In this document: positions 17,419-26,632 of the stretch, in pieces
Numbering within the stretch: position 1 is the stretch's first letter
Layout: each line of letters opens with the position of its first letter
Source: Pseudomonas sp. GV071
Lineage (GTDB): Bacteria > Pseudomonadota > Gammaproteobacteria > Pseudomonadales > Pseudomonadaceae
Assembly: GCF_003050835.1 (NCBI RefSeq)
Contig: NZ_QAOJ01000003.1
Location: forward strand, 372,001-436,000
Reading direction: 5' to 3'
Length of the DNA: 64,000 bases
Position numbers and translations under genes: made by a program
The notes under the pieces: generated by a model
What the model was told of the DNA's origin: nothing
Database searches by the model: none
The model's input: only the letters and a program-made list of their open reading frames with translations

Positions 17419-17500
17419 GGCCACCCCCGGTCGATCAGGCTGAACCATCTGCCCTGCCCCTGAGTCCACCCTTCAGTTACCTCAATCTGAAGGAGGCGCC

Positions 17501-17923
17501 ATGAGCACGCAAAAACGCTATCGCCCGCAAGAAATCGACGATATCGAAGACCGCATGGGCTCGATTGAACAGCTGGATTTCGATGCCCGCCGCGATGAAC
17601 GCAGTGGGCGCGTTGGCGACCTCAAGTCGCCCGCTGAAATTGCCCGCGAGCAGCCGGCCAAACGGGTGCGCGAAGCCGGCCAGAGCGGCGGCGAAACCCT
17701 GGGTGAAGGCGACAATGAAGACGGCGTGAGCCTGGATGACCTGAGCCCGGAAACCCTGATCGACGAAAGCGGCGCGCGCTCGGCCAACGAGCCCGGCGGC
17801 AAGACGGCGGCAGACTGGGATTTGAGCATTGTCGATGAAGCGGATATCGGCGAAGGCTATGGGCTGGATGAGGAAGAGCTGGCCCATGTGAAGCCGTTGG
17901 ATGGTAAGCCGTACGACAAGTGA
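17501..17923 (+). CDS. Small acidic protein of unknown function
   Basis: A 140-residue, strongly acidic, polar protein with no membrane segment, signal or cysteine. A very good ribosome site (AAGGAGG, spacing 5) supports it. The start has the patch RPQEIDDIEDRMGSIEQLDF, and the middle and end are rich in Glu, Asp, Gly and Ser, suggesting a largely disordered chain. I remember similar short proteins in Pseudomonas carrying dubious labels such as 'HPr-related' or 'serine kinase/phosphatase'; nothing here shows such an activity. It stands alone, 82 bp after the GGDEF gene and before a REPIN. Confidence 0.7.
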   Translation: MSTQKRYRPQEIDDIEDRMGSIEQLDFDARRDERSGRVGDLKSPAEIAREQPAKRVREAGQSGGETLGEGDNEDGVSLDDLSPETLIDESGARSANEPGGKTAADWDLSIVDEADIGEGYGLDEEELAHVKPLDGKPYDK

Positions 17924-17932
17924 TCTCGTCTT

Positions 17933-17997
17933 GTAGGAGCGGCTTCAGCCGCGATGCTTTTAAAGATCAAGAACATCGCGGCTGAAGCCGCTCCTAC
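17933..17997. repeat. REPIN, GTAGGAGCGGCTTCAGCCGCGA family (best copy)
   Basis: Two identical inverted REP units with a 17-bp spacer, the least diverged copy in the window. It separates two convergent genes, the small acidic protein and recJ. Confidence 0.9.
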
Positions 17998-18009
17998 GCA
18001 GAGCAGCCG

Positions 18010-19725
18010 TTACCGCGCCGCCATATGGGCAATCATCAGTTGCACCGTTTCCTGCCCACGGTATTCGTTGACGTCGAGCTTGTAGGCCAGCTCCACCCAG
18101 CGCACGTTGGGGTTGGGCCAGACGTCGCGGTCGATGCCAAAGGCGATGCCATCGAGCTGCACCGAACCGCACTCGCTTTTCAGCACCACTTTCAGGTGCC
18201 TTTCGCCCACCACCCGTTGCTGTACAAGCTGGAATACGCCGTGGAACAACGGCTCGGGAAAGTGCTGGCCCCATGGGCCGGCATTGCGCAGAGCGCGGGC
18301 CAGTTCCAGGTGGAATTCTTCCACCGCCAGGGCGCCATCGGACAGCAGACGGCCGGTGAGGTCGTCTTCTTCCAGCTGGCGGCGCACTTCCGCGTCGAAG
18401 GCGGCGGCAAAGGCACCGAAATTTTCTTGCGGCAGGGACAACCCGGCCGCCATCGCGTGACCACCGAATTTGCTGATCAGGCCCGGGTGCTTGGCCGCCA
18501 CAGCATCCAGCGCATCACGAATGTGGAAGCCTGGCACCGAGCGCGCCGAGCCTTTCATCACGCCGTCGCCCGCATCGGCAAAAGCGATGGTCGGGCGGTG
18601 GTAACGCTCTTTCATCCGTGAGGCGAGGATGCCGATCACGCCCTGGTGCCAGTCCGGTTCGAACAGGCACAGGCCGAATGGCATCGACTCCAGCGGCAGG
18701 TCTTTGAGCTGGGCCAGGGCCTCGCGCTGCATGCCCTGCTCAATGGCTTTGCGGTCCTGGTTGAGCTGGTCGAGCTGCACCGCCATGTCGCGGGCCAGGG
18801 CCTCGTCTTCACACAGCAGGCATTCGATGCCCAGGCTCATGTCGTCCAGGCGGCCGGCGGCGTTCAGGCGCGGGCCGAGGATAAAACCAAGATCAGTGGA
18901 GGTTATGCGCTCGGCCTGGCGCCCGGCCACTTCAAGAATCGCCCGCAAACCTGGGCGCGCCCGGCCAGCACGAATCCGCGCGAGACCCTGGTGCACCAGA
19001 ATGCGGTTGTTGGCGTCCAGCGGTACCACGTCGGCGACACTGCCCAGGGCCACCAGGTCGAGCAGCTCGGCGAGGTTGGGCTCCTGCACGCCCGCACGGG
19101 CAAACCAGTCCAGTTCACGCAGACGCGCACGCAAGGCCAGCAACACATAAAAAATCACCCCAACCCCGGCCAGCGATTTGCTCGGGAAGGTGCAGCCATG
19201 CTGGTTTGGATTGACGATGGCGTCCGCCGCCGGCAGTTCGGGGCCGGGCAAGTGGTGGTCAGTGACCAGCACACTAAGCCCCGCCGCCTTGGCCGCCGCC
19301 ACGCCTTCGACGCTGGAGATACCGTTGTCCACGGTCATCAGCAGTTGAGGCTGGCGCTCGAGCGCCACGGCGACGATTTCCGGGGTCAGGCCATAGCCAT
19401 ATTCAAAACGGTTGGGTACCAGGTAATCGACGTGCGCCGCGCCCAACAGGCGCAGGCCGAGCACACCGACGGTGCTGGCGGTGGCGCCGTCGGCATCGAA
19501 GTCGCCGACGATCAGAATCCGCTGCCGCTGCTCCAGGGCCTGCACCAGCAAGGTCACGGCGGAGTCGATGCCCATCAGTTGCTGATAGGGGATCAAGCGC
19601 GCCAGGCCTTTATCCAGCTCAGCCGCCGACTGCACGCCACGGGCGGCGTACAGACGAGTGAGCAACGGCGGCAGGTCGCCGAGGTTGGGCAAGGTGGCGG
19701 GCAGTGGGCGGGATTCGATGCGCAT
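18010..19725 (-). CDS. recJ: RecJ, single-strand-specific 5'-3' exonuclease
   Basis: A 571-residue cytoplasmic exonuclease that degrades single-stranded DNA 5' to 3' in RecFOR recombination, mismatch and base excision repair. DHH-family motifs are intact: LIVGDFDADGAT (about residues 74-85), MTVDNGISS, VTDHHLPG (the DHH triad), LGSVADVVPLDANNR, and the DHHA1-domain motif SKFGGHAMAAGLSLP. Length matches the family (E. coli RecJ 577). Downstream lies a REPIN, upstream a CCCTCTCCCGC repeat; it appears to be transcribed alone. Confidence 0.95.
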   Translation of the reverse strand: MRIESRPLPATLPNLGDLPPLLTRLYAARGVQSAAELDKGLARLIPYQQLMGIDSAVTLLVQALEQRQRILIVGDFDADGATASTVGVLGLRLLGAAHVDYLVPNRFEYGYGLTPEIVAVALERQPQLLMTVDNGISSVEGVAAAKAAGLSVLVTDHHLPGPELPAADAIVNPNQHGCTFPSKSLAGVGVIFYVLLALRARLRELDWFARAGVQEPNLAELLDLVALGSVADVVPLDANNRILVHQGLARIRAGRARPGLRAILEVAGRQAERITSTDLGFILGPRLNAAGRLDDMSLGIECLLCEDEALARDMAVQLDQLNQDRKAIEQGMQREALAQLKDLPLESMPFGLCLFEPDWHQGVIGILASRMKERYHRPTIAFADAGDGVMKGSARSVPGFHIRDALDAVAAKHPGLISKFGGHAMAAGLSLPQENFGAFAAAFDAEVRRQLEEDDLTGRLLSDGALAVEEFHLELARALRNAGPWGQHFPEPLFHGVFQLVQQRVVGERHLKVVLKSECGSVQLDGIAFGIDRDVWPNPNVRWVELAYKLDVNEYRGQETVQLMIAHMAAR

Positions 19726-19760
19726 GGGGTCGGCAGGTTCTACAAATGAAAGGCTATTTA

Positions 19761-19868
19761 GCTCCCCTCTCCCGCGTGCGGGAGAGGGGCTGGGGGAGAG
19801 GGCTGCGTCAGACGAACAGCAGCTAAAACCCTCTCCCTAACCCTCTCCCGCACGCGGGCAGAGGGGAC
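19761..19868. repeat. CCCTCTCCCGC-type palindromic repeat pair, copy 2
   Basis: CTCCCCTCTCCCGCGTGCGG and its inverted partner CTCTCCCGCACGCGGGCAGA flank a short centre. Same family as 4979-5103. It lies between the recJ start and the yaeQ stop. Confidence 0.75.
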
Positions 19869-19895
19869 TGATCGGTGGTGGGACGCAGAGGAGGT

Positions 19896-20441
19896 TTATT
19901 CCCCCCGATCCCCCATCAACCACTCCAGCTGTACCTCATGCTGACCGCGCTCGTCGGTCACATAAATGGTGCCTTCGCTGATCATCACCGCCCAGTTGAT
20001 GCTGCGCGGCATGTCTTTGGCCAGGTTTTCCAGGGCCTCTTGCGGCACGGCGGCGATGTTGACGTTTTTCAGCATCTTGGCCGCGTCCACCACCTTGCTC
20101 TGCCACACCCGCAGGCTGCCGTAGGCCAGCAGGCTGGTGCGTTCGGTGCGGCGCGAGCACCAGGTCAGGCGCTCGGCATCCGGCAGGCCGACTTCGATCC
20201 AGTGCAGCACACGGCCATCCAGGCTCTTTTCCCACAGCGCCGGCTCATCGACGTCCGATAGGCCACGGCCGAAGGCCAGCTCTTCGCTGTACCACAAGGC
20301 ATAGGCGAGCAAACGCACGGTCATGCGTTCTTCGGTTTCGGAGGGGTGGCGGGCGATGGTCAGCCGCGAGGTGGCGTAGACACCACGGTCGAGGTCGGTG
20401 AGGTTGAGGTCGACTTTGTAGGTCGTGGAAGGCTGGGCCAT
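19896..20441 (-). CDS. yaeQ: YaeQ family protein
   Basis: A 181-residue protein, the same length as E. coli YaeQ. Recognisable segments are YKVDLNLTDLDRGVY (residues about 7-21), IARHPSETEERMTVRLLAYA (about 28-47) and the C-terminal ISEGTIYVTDERGQHEVQLEWL. The family has a PD-(D/E)XK nuclease-like fold, but its cellular role is not settled; an old proposal linked it to RfaH-independent haemolysin expression. I start at the ATG at 20441 because the 11 upstream codons have no counterpart in the family. It diverges from the CoA transferase gene. Confidence 0.85.
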   Translation of the reverse strand: MAQPSTTYKVDLNLTDLDRGVYATSRLTIARHPSETEERMTVRLLAYALWYSEELAFGRGLSDVDEPALWEKSLDGRVLHWIEVGLPDAERLTWCSRRTERTSLLAYGSLRVWQSKVVDAAKMLKNVNIAAVPQEALENLAKDMPRSINWAVMISEGTIYVTDERGQHEVQLEWLMGDRGE

Positions 20442-20536
20442 GGTTCGGCTTCTAGGTAGGGGCAAAGGCGGCAAGTCTACCGCAAGCGACCGCTGCGGGT
20501 TAGAGTCGCGGCCATTGTCTGCCGACGGATACCGCC

Positions 20537-21736
20537 ATGCACCTTGCCAGCAAACCCCTCGCCGGGGTCAAAGTGATCGAACTCGGAACCCTGATCGCCG
20601 GCCCGTTCGCCTCGCGCATCTGCGCCGAGTTCGGCGCCGAGGTGATCAAGGTCGAATCTCCCGATGGCGGCGACCCGCTGCGCAAGTGGCGCAAGCTGTA
20701 CGAGGGAACCTCGCTGTGGTGGTTCGTGCAGGCGCGCAACAAGCAGTCGCTGACCCTCAACCTGAAACACCCGGATGGCCGCGAGGTGCTGCGCAAGTTG
20801 CTCAGCGAGGCGGACATCCTGATCGAGAACTTCCGCCCCGGCGTGCTGGAAAAACTCGGCTTCGGCTGGGACGAGCTGCATGCCCTCAACCCGAAACTGG
20901 TGATGGTGCGCTTGTCCGGTTTTGGCCAGAGCGGGCCGATGAAGGACCAGCCGGGGTTTGGTGCGGTGGGTGAGTCGATGGGCGGCCTGCGTTACATCAC
21001 CGGCTTCGAGGACCGTCCGCCGGTGCGCACGGGCATTTCCATTGGCGACTCGATTGCCGCCCTGTGGGGGGTGATCGGCGCGCTAATGGCGCTGCGGCAC
21101 CGCGAGGTGAATGGCGGCCAGGGCCAGGTGGTGGACGTGGCGCTGTACGAGGCCATTTTCGCCATGATGGAAAGCATGGTGCCGGAGTTCGATGTGTTCG
21201 GTTTTATCCGCGAGCGCAGCGGCAACATCATGCCCGGCATCACCCCCTCTTCGATCCACACCAGCAGCGACGGCAAGCATGTGCAGATTGGCGCCAATGG
21301 CGATGCGATCTTCAAGCGCTTCATGCTCGCCATCGGCCGCCAGGACCTTGCCGAGGACGCCAGCCTGGCCAGCAACGACGGACGTGATCTGCGTCGGGAC
21401 GAGCTGTATGGGGTGATCGACCGCTGGGTCGGTTCGTTGCCGCTGGAGGCGGTGCTGGCGACCTTGAACAGCGCCGAGGTACCGGCCAGCCGCATCTACT
21501 CGGCCGAGGACATGTTCAGCGACCCGCAGTACCTGGCCCGCGAGATGTTCCTCAGCGCCAAACTGCCCGACGGCAAGCCGTTCAAGATGCCGGGCATCGT
21601 GCCCAAGCTGTCGGAAACCCCCGGCAGCGCCGAATGGGTGGGGCCACAGCTGGGCGAGCATAACCAGGCGGTGCTGGCGGGGCTGGGGTATAGCGCTGAA
21701 CAGATAACGGCGTTGAAAAGCAGTGGGGCTATCTAG
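20537..21736 (+). CDS. CaiB/BaiF family (class III) CoA transferase
   Basis: A 399-residue class III CoA transferase, which moves CoA between carboxylic acids through an aspartyl-CoA thioester. The N-terminal segment LAGVKVIELGTLIAGPFASR and the EVIKVESPDGGDPLR segment are diagnostic, as is NLKHPDGREVLRKLL. The catalytic Asp of this family lies about residue 165-175; here ISIGDSIAAL near residue 172 fits. Length is normal for the family (about 400). Donor and acceptor acids cannot be told from the sequence. It stands alone, with no acyl-CoA genes beside it. Confidence 0.85.
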   Translation: MHLASKPLAGVKVIELGTLIAGPFASRICAEFGAEVIKVESPDGGDPLRKWRKLYEGTSLWWFVQARNKQSLTLNLKHPDGREVLRKLLSEADILIENFRPGVLEKLGFGWDELHALNPKLVMVRLSGFGQSGPMKDQPGFGAVGESMGGLRYITGFEDRPPVRTGISIGDSIAALWGVIGALMALRHREVNGGQGQVVDVALYEAIFAMMESMVPEFDVFGFIRERSGNIMPGITPSSIHTSSDGKHVQIGANGDAIFKRFMLAIGRQDLAEDASLASNDGRDLRRDELYGVIDRWVGSLPLEAVLATLNSAEVPASRIYSAEDMFSDPQYLAREMFLSAKLPDGKPFKMPGIVPKLSETPGSAEWVGPQLGEHNQAVLAGLGYSAEQITALKSSGAI

Positions 21737-21883
21737 CGCCCTTTTTGTACACGCTTATCACAACTGTGCGCCCGTTCTGGATTACGCCAGCCCGCGGCCA
21801 TTATCGTTCGCCGACTGAGTAAAGGCGCGCCAGACGCCTATACTTTTCACGCTGCACTCCCGGCGTCCTTGGAGTTTTTTTCC

Positions 21884-22753
21884 ATGCCTGCTTTGCCGTT
21901 CGTCCCGCGCCTGCTACTGGCTACCTTGTCTTTCCTCACCGCCCTATCGGTACATGCCGAGGGCAAGCCGCGGATTGTCTGGACCGTACGCGATATGCCG
22001 CCCTTCAGCATTCTGGAGGGGCCGCGCAAAGGCCAGGGGGTGGTCGACAAGATGCTCGCCCTGCTGCGCACCGACATGCCGCAGTACGAACACATTCTCA
22101 GCGTCGCCAACCGCGCCCGCGCCAATCAGATGGTCAACAACGGCGTGCTGACCTGCGACCCCGGCATGTTGTGGAGCGAGGAACGGGCCAAGCAGCTGTA
22201 TTTCTCTATTCCAACCCTGGGCATCCTCACCAACGGCGTGGTGGTGCGCAAAGCGGACGAGGCCGAACTGGCGCCGTTTATCAAAGGTGGCGAGTTCGAT
22301 CTGGCCAGCTTTATCCAGGACAGTCGCTACACCCTCGGCACTTTGGTGGAGCGCAGCTACGGCCAGCAGATAGACGCCGCGCTGAAACAAGCGAAACCCA
22401 ATGTTCTGGTGGTGCACCACGGTATCGAGGCCACCCTGAGCCTGCTGCGCATGCAGCAGCACCAGCGCCTGACGGCAGTGCTTGGCTACTGGCCGGAACT
22501 GCACTACCAGGGCGAAGCGGCGGGGATCTCGCTGAACGACCTGAGTTTCTATTCAGTCCAGGGCGTACCGACCTACCAGATGGGCTACGTCGCCTGTACC
22601 CGCTCACCCGAGGGGCTGCAAGCGATCAAGGACATCAACCTGACCGTACGCCGCTTGCGCGAAGGGGAAGTGATCAAGCTGTACGCCGACTGGCTGGATG
22701 GGGCGACACGGGATGCGTACCTGAAAGCGGCGAAAGGGTTTTTTAACGAGTAA
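21884..22753 (+). CDS. Periplasmic solute-binding-like protein (TIGR02285-type)
   Basis: A 289-residue secreted protein with a signal peptide (LPFVPRLLLATLSFLTALSVHA) and one periplasmic-binding-protein-like domain of the SBP3 class (RIVWTVRDMPPFSILEGPRKGQG; then about 220 residues with the two-lobe pattern). I prefer the ATG at 21884, nine bases after TTGGAG, to a TTG five codons upstream. Similar stand-alone proteins in Pseudomonas are listed as TIGR02285 hypotheticals. There is no permease or ATPase nearby, so it is probably not part of an importer; a sensory or accessory role is possible. Ligand unknown. Confidence 0.75.
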   Translation: MPALPFVPRLLLATLSFLTALSVHAEGKPRIVWTVRDMPPFSILEGPRKGQGVVDKMLALLRTDMPQYEHILSVANRARANQMVNNGVLTCDPGMLWSEERAKQLYFSIPTLGILTNGVVVRKADEAELAPFIKGGEFDLASFIQDSRYTLGTLVERSYGQQIDAALKQAKPNVLVVHHGIEATLSLLRMQQHQRLTAVLGYWPELHYQGEAAGISLNDLSFYSVQGVPTYQMGYVACTRSPEGLQAIKDINLTVRRLREGEVIKLYADWLDGATRDAYLKAAKGFFNE

Positions 22754-22758
22754 AACAA

Positions 22759-22874
22759 ACCCTCACCCCCAGCCCCTCTCCCGCGCTGCGGGCAGAGGGG
22801 AGCACACCGCGACGCGAGCGAAAACTCGGTCAGCTCCCTCTCCCGTGCACGGGAGAGGGTTGGGGTGAGGGCTG
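22759..22874. repeat. CCCTCTCCCGC-type palindromic repeat pair, copy 3
   Basis: CCCTCACCCCCAGCCCCTCT at one end and the inverted GAGAGGGTTGGGGTGAGGG at the other enclose two hairpins. Same family as 4979 and 19761. Confidence 0.75.
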
Positions 22875-22886
22875 AGGCCAACTCCA

Positions 22887-22927
22887 TAAAAAAGGCCAGC
22901 ACCACATTTGTGGGCTGGCCTTTTTTG
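22887..22927. terminator. Bidirectional terminator between the solute-binding-like gene and thrC
   Basis: AAAAAAGGCCAGC pairs with GCTGGCCTTTTTT, so there is a U-run in both directions. It can end both convergent genes. Confidence 0.85.
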
Positions 22928-22940
22928 TTGCCGTTAGCGC

Positions 22941-24350
22941 TTACAACGGCTTGCCGCGATTGCCGTGCTCGCTGACAAACGCTTGCATCGCCTTGATGTC
23001 GTTCGGCAATACGGTCAAACGCTCTGGACGATCGAACAGGTCTTGCAGGTGCGGTGGCAGGATCGGGCCTTTGCCAACGCCGGCTTTTTCCACGGCTTCG
23101 GGGAATTTCACCGGGTGGGCGGTGCCCAGAATCACCATCGGCGTGCTCAGGCTGCGGCGGCATTCGCGCGCGGCTTTAACGCCAATGGCAGTGTGCGGGT
23201 CGAGCAGCTCGCCGCTTTCGGCGTAGACCTGGGCGATGGTTTCGCAGGTTTCTTCGTCGGTGACGGCCAGCGAGTCGAACAGCTTGCGCGCTTCGCTCCA
23301 GCGGTCCTGGTCAACGCTGAAACCGCCGCCTTTCTTGAAGGTGGCCATCAGCTCATTGATTGCCGCGCCGTTGCGACCGTGCAGGTCGAACAGCAGGCGC
23401 TCGAAGTTGGATGACACCATGATGTCCATCGAAGGCGACAGGGTCGGGTGCAGGGTGTCTTTCACATACTGATTGCCGCTCATGAAGCGGTGCAGGATGT
23501 CGTTGCGGTTTGTGGCGACGATCAGTTGGCTGATCGGCAGGCCCATGTTGCGCGCCAGGTAGCCGGCGAAGATGTCGCCGAAGTTGCCGGTGGGTACCGA
23601 AAACGCGATGGAGCGCGCCGGACCGCCGAGCTGCAGGGCGGCGTGGAAGTAGTAGACGATCTGGGCCATGATCCGCGCCCAGTTGATCGAGTTCACCGCC
23701 ACCAGGCGTGTACCCTTGAGGAAGCTCTGGTCAGCGAAGCTGTCTTTGACCATTTCCTGGCAGTCGTCGAAGTTACCTTCCACGGCGATGTTGTGGATGT
23801 TGTCGCCGAGGATGGTGGTCATCTGCCGACGCTGCACTTCCGAGACGCGGTTGTTCGGGTGCAGGATGAAAATGTCGACGTTATCGCAAGCCTTGCAGCC
23901 TTCGATGGCGGCCGAACCGGTGTCGCCAGAGGTGGCGCCGATGATCACTACGCGCTCGTTGCGCTTGGCCAGCACGTAGTCGAGCAGACGGCCGAGCAGT
24001 TGCAGGGCGAAGTCTTTGAACGCCAGGGTCGGGCCGTGGAACAGTTCCAGCACCCACTCGTTGCCATTCAGCTGACGCAGCGGCGCAACGGCGTTATGGG
24101 CGAACACACCGTAGGTTTCTTCGAGAATCTTTTTGAAATCGGCATCCGGAATGCTACCGGTGACGAACGGGCGCATTACGCGGAAGGCCAGCTCGTGGTA
24201 AGGCAGGCCGGCCCAGGAAGCGATTTCTTCCTGGGTGAAACGCGGCAGGTTTTCCGGCACGTAGAGGCCGCCGTCGCTGGCCAGGCCAGCCAGCAGCACG
24301 TCTTCGAAATTCAGCGCAGGCGCTTGGCCGCGGGTACTGATGTAACGCAT
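22941..24350 (-). CDS. thrC: Threonine synthase
   Basis: A 469-residue PLP enzyme that converts O-phosphohomoserine to threonine. The N-terminal MRYISTRGQAPALNFEDVLL is the threonine synthase start, and the PLP-binding lysine is in GPTLAFKDFALQLLG near residue 113. The phosphate-binding glycine/serine stretch GATSGDTGSAAIEGC lies near 147-161. Length fits the long (class II, fungal/Pseudomonas-type) form. It begins 10 bp after the hom stop, so hom and thrC form one operon. Ribosome site AGGA is 9 bp before the ATG. Confidence 0.95.
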   Translation of the reverse strand: MRYISTRGQAPALNFEDVLLAGLASDGGLYVPENLPRFTQEEIASWAGLPYHELAFRVMRPFVTGSIPDADFKKILEETYGVFAHNAVAPLRQLNGNEWVLELFHGPTLAFKDFALQLLGRLLDYVLAKRNERVVIIGATSGDTGSAAIEGCKACDNVDIFILHPNNRVSEVQRRQMTTILGDNIHNIAVEGNFDDCQEMVKDSFADQSFLKGTRLVAVNSINWARIMAQIVYYFHAALQLGGPARSIAFSVPTGNFGDIFAGYLARNMGLPISQLIVATNRNDILHRFMSGNQYVKDTLHPTLSPSMDIMVSSNFERLLFDLHGRNGAAINELMATFKKGGGFSVDQDRWSEARKLFDSLAVTDEETCETIAQVYAESGELLDPHTAIGVKAARECRRSLSTPMVILGTAHPVKFPEAVEKAGVGKGPILPPHLQDLFDRPERLTVLPNDIKAMQAFVSEHGNRGKPL

Positions 24351-24360
24351 GGAATAGTCC

Positions 24361-25665
24361 TCAGCTCAGTTGCTCAACACGGATACGCACGACACTGCCG
24401 ACCACATCGCTCAGGGCCTCAAGGGCGGCGATGGCGTCGTTCATGCGTTTTTCCACTACGCGGTGAGTGACCAGGATCATCGGCACCAGGCCGTCTTGCT
24501 CTTCGACTTCCTGCTGCATGATCGATTCGATGTTGATGCCACGTTCCGACAGGATGGTTGCCACCTGGGCCAGTACGCCCGGGTGATCCTTGGCCTGTAT
24601 GCGCAGGTAGTAGGCGCTCTCGCAAGCTTCGATCGGCAGGATCGGGTGGGTGGACAGCGCGTCCGGCTGGAAGGCCAGGTGCGGTACACGGTTTTCCGGG
24701 TCGGTGGTCAGGGCGCGAACCACGTCCACCAGGTCGGCGATCACCGATGAAGCAGTCGGCTCCATGCCAGCGCCAGCGCCGTAGAACAGGGTGCTGCCAG
24801 CGGCGTCGCCATTGACCATCACCGCGTTCATCACGCCATTGACGTTGGCAATCAGGCGGTCGGCCGGGATCAGGGTCGGGTGCACGCGCAGCTCGATACC
24901 GGCCGCAGTGCTACGCGCCACGCCCAGGTGCTTGATGCGGTAGCCCAGCGCTTCGGCGTAGTTGACGTCGGCGGTGGTCAGCTTGGTGATGCCTTCGGTA
25001 TAGGCCTTGTCGAACTGCAGCGGAATACCAAAGGCGATGGACGCCAGGATGGTCAGCTTGTGGGCCGCGTCGATGCCTTCAACGTCGAAGGTCGGGTCGG
25101 CTTCGGCGTAACCCAGGGCCTGGGCTTCGGCCAGCACGTCGGGGAAGGTGCGGCCTTTCTCGCGCATTTCGCTGAGGATGAAGTTGCCAGTGCCGTTGAT
25201 GATGCCGGCCAGCCAGTTGATGCGGTTGGCCGCCAGGCCTTCACGGATGGCTTTGATCACCGGAATGCCGCCAGCTACTGCGGCTTCGAACGCGACGATC
25301 ACGCCCTTTTCGCGGGCCTTGGCGAAGATCTCGTTGCCATGCACAGCGATCAGCGCCTTGTTGGCGGTGACCACGTGCTTGCCGTTTTCGATGGCTTTGA
25401 GCACCAGCTCGTGGGCCATGGTGTAGCCGCCGATCAGTTCGATGACGATGTCGATTTCAGGGTTGGTGGCCACCGCGAACACGTCGTTGGTGGTGGCAAT
25501 ACCGGTAATGTCGCACTGAGGATTCTGCGAGCGCAGCGCAATCTGCGCCACTTCGATGCCACGCCCTGCGCGCCGGGCAATTTCCTCGGCGTTGCGCTTG
25601 AGCACATTGAACGTACCGCCACCGACGGTACCCAGCCCACAGATGCCTACTTTGACCGGTTTCAC
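24361..25665 (-). CDS. hom: Homoserine dehydrogenase
   Basis: A 434-residue single-function enzyme reducing aspartate semialdehyde to homoserine with NAD(P)H, the branch point to threonine and methionine. NAD-binding motif GICGLGTVGGGTF (residues 8-20), catalytic-domain segments VVTANKALIA and GTGNFILSEM, and a C-terminal ACT regulatory domain (about 353-430, YYLRIQAKDHPGVLAQVATI) that gives threonine feedback control. Start codon is GTG behind GGGGAG. Followed directly by thrC. Confidence 0.95.
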   Translation of the reverse strand: MKPVKVGICGLGTVGGGTFNVLKRNAEEIARRAGRGIEVAQIALRSQNPQCDITGIATTNDVFAVATNPEIDIVIELIGGYTMAHELVLKAIENGKHVVTANKALIAVHGNEIFAKAREKGVIVAFEAAVAGGIPVIKAIREGLAANRINWLAGIINGTGNFILSEMREKGRTFPDVLAEAQALGYAEADPTFDVEGIDAAHKLTILASIAFGIPLQFDKAYTEGITKLTTADVNYAEALGYRIKHLGVARSTAAGIELRVHPTLIPADRLIANVNGVMNAVMVNGDAAGSTLFYGAGAGMEPTASSVIADLVDVVRALTTDPENRVPHLAFQPDALSTHPILPIEACESAYYLRIQAKDHPGVLAQVATILSERGINIESIMQQEVEEQDGLVPMILVTHRVVEKRMNDAIAALEALSDVVGSVVRIRVEQLS

Positions 25666-25721
25666 CCTGAACTCCCCAGAACTTACTGCGTGAAACGGCC
25701 CGCGTGGCGCGAGCCGTAAAT

Positions 25722-25756
25722 ATAAAAGAGCCGCACCTTACGAAGCGGCTCGGGTT
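25722..25756 (-). terminator. Rho-independent terminator of dsbC
   Basis: Reading the reverse strand, GAGCCGC / GCGGCTC forms a stem followed by TTTTATATTT, about 30 bp after the dsbC stop and before the hom start. Confidence 0.8.
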
Positions 25757-25783
25757 TAGTCAATCAAGCCAGAAGGCCCGCAG

Positions 25784-26512
25784 TTACTTAGCTTTGAGGG
25801 CTAAGGCTGCCACTTGCGGTGCCGGCTGATAGCCAGGAATCAATTTGCCGTCAGCCAATACGATGGCTGGCGTGCCGTTTACACCAATGGACTGCCCCAG
25901 GGCGAACTGCTTGTGCACCGGGTTTTCGCATTTGGCGGCTTTGATGTCTTTGCCCTCGACCATCTGGTCCATGGCCTTTTTGCGGTCACTGGAGCACCAC
26001 ACGGCCTGCAGCTGCTGGTCACCCTCGGAGCCCGGGCCCTGACGCGGGAAGGCCAGGTAACGCACTTCCACACCGCGACGGTTGAGCTCGGCAATTTCGC
26101 CGTGCAGCTTGTGGCAGTAAGGGCAGGTGGTGTCGGTAAACACGGTGATATGGGTTTTGGCTTCGCCAACGGCCGGGTAGATGACCATTTCGCTGGTGGG
26201 AATGGCGTTGATGGTTTTGGCGATGCCTTCGCTTTCAGCTTTTTCGGTGAGGTTGATCGGCTTGCCGCCGTTGACGTCGAACAGGTAGCCCTGCATCACA
26301 TACTTGCCGTCGGCGCTGGCGTAGAGCACGCGACCGCCTTGCATGCGCACTTCGTACAGGCCGCTGAGCGGGCTGGCGGCGATGCTTTCGATGGGCACAT
26401 CCATTTGCAGGTTTTCCAGCGTCTTGCGGATCGCCTGGTCGGGTTCATCGGCCAAGGCAACGCAGCTGCTCAAGGCGATAAGGGCAGCAGCAATAATTCG
26501 GGTGGCGCGCAT
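25784..26512 (-). CDS. dsbC: DsbC, periplasmic disulfide isomerase
   Basis: A 242-residue periplasmic thiol-disulfide isomerase that corrects wrong disulfides and is kept reduced by DsbD. Signal peptide MRATRIIAAALIALSSCVALA, N-terminal dimerisation domain (about 22-85), a linker, and a thioredoxin-fold domain with active site TTCPYCHKLH (C130, C133; E. coli has CGYC). The second, structural cysteine pair is present (WCSSDRKK and KCENPVHK), and the cis-Pro loop is GVNGTPAIVL. Ribosome site AGGAGT. It lies between xerD and hom. Confidence 0.93.
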   Translation of the reverse strand: MRATRIIAAALIALSSCVALADEPDQAIRKTLENLQMDVPIESIAASPLSGLYEVRMQGGRVLYASADGKYVMQGYLFDVNGGKPINLTEKAESEGIAKTINAIPTSEMVIYPAVGEAKTHITVFTDTTCPYCHKLHGEIAELNRRGVEVRYLAFPRQGPGSEGDQQLQAVWCSSDRKKAMDQMVEGKDIKAAKCENPVHKQFALGQSIGVNGTPAIVLADGKLIPGYQPAPQVAALALKAK

Positions 26513-26632
26513 TGGATACTCCTGGCAAACGCGGCTTAACAGCGAGGGCGAAGCCTACCATACAAGCCCGTCCCAGGCCGACCGCAGCGGGTCGGAAGGT
26601 GCTACGGACTGTGTAGCCTGTGGCGAGAAGGG

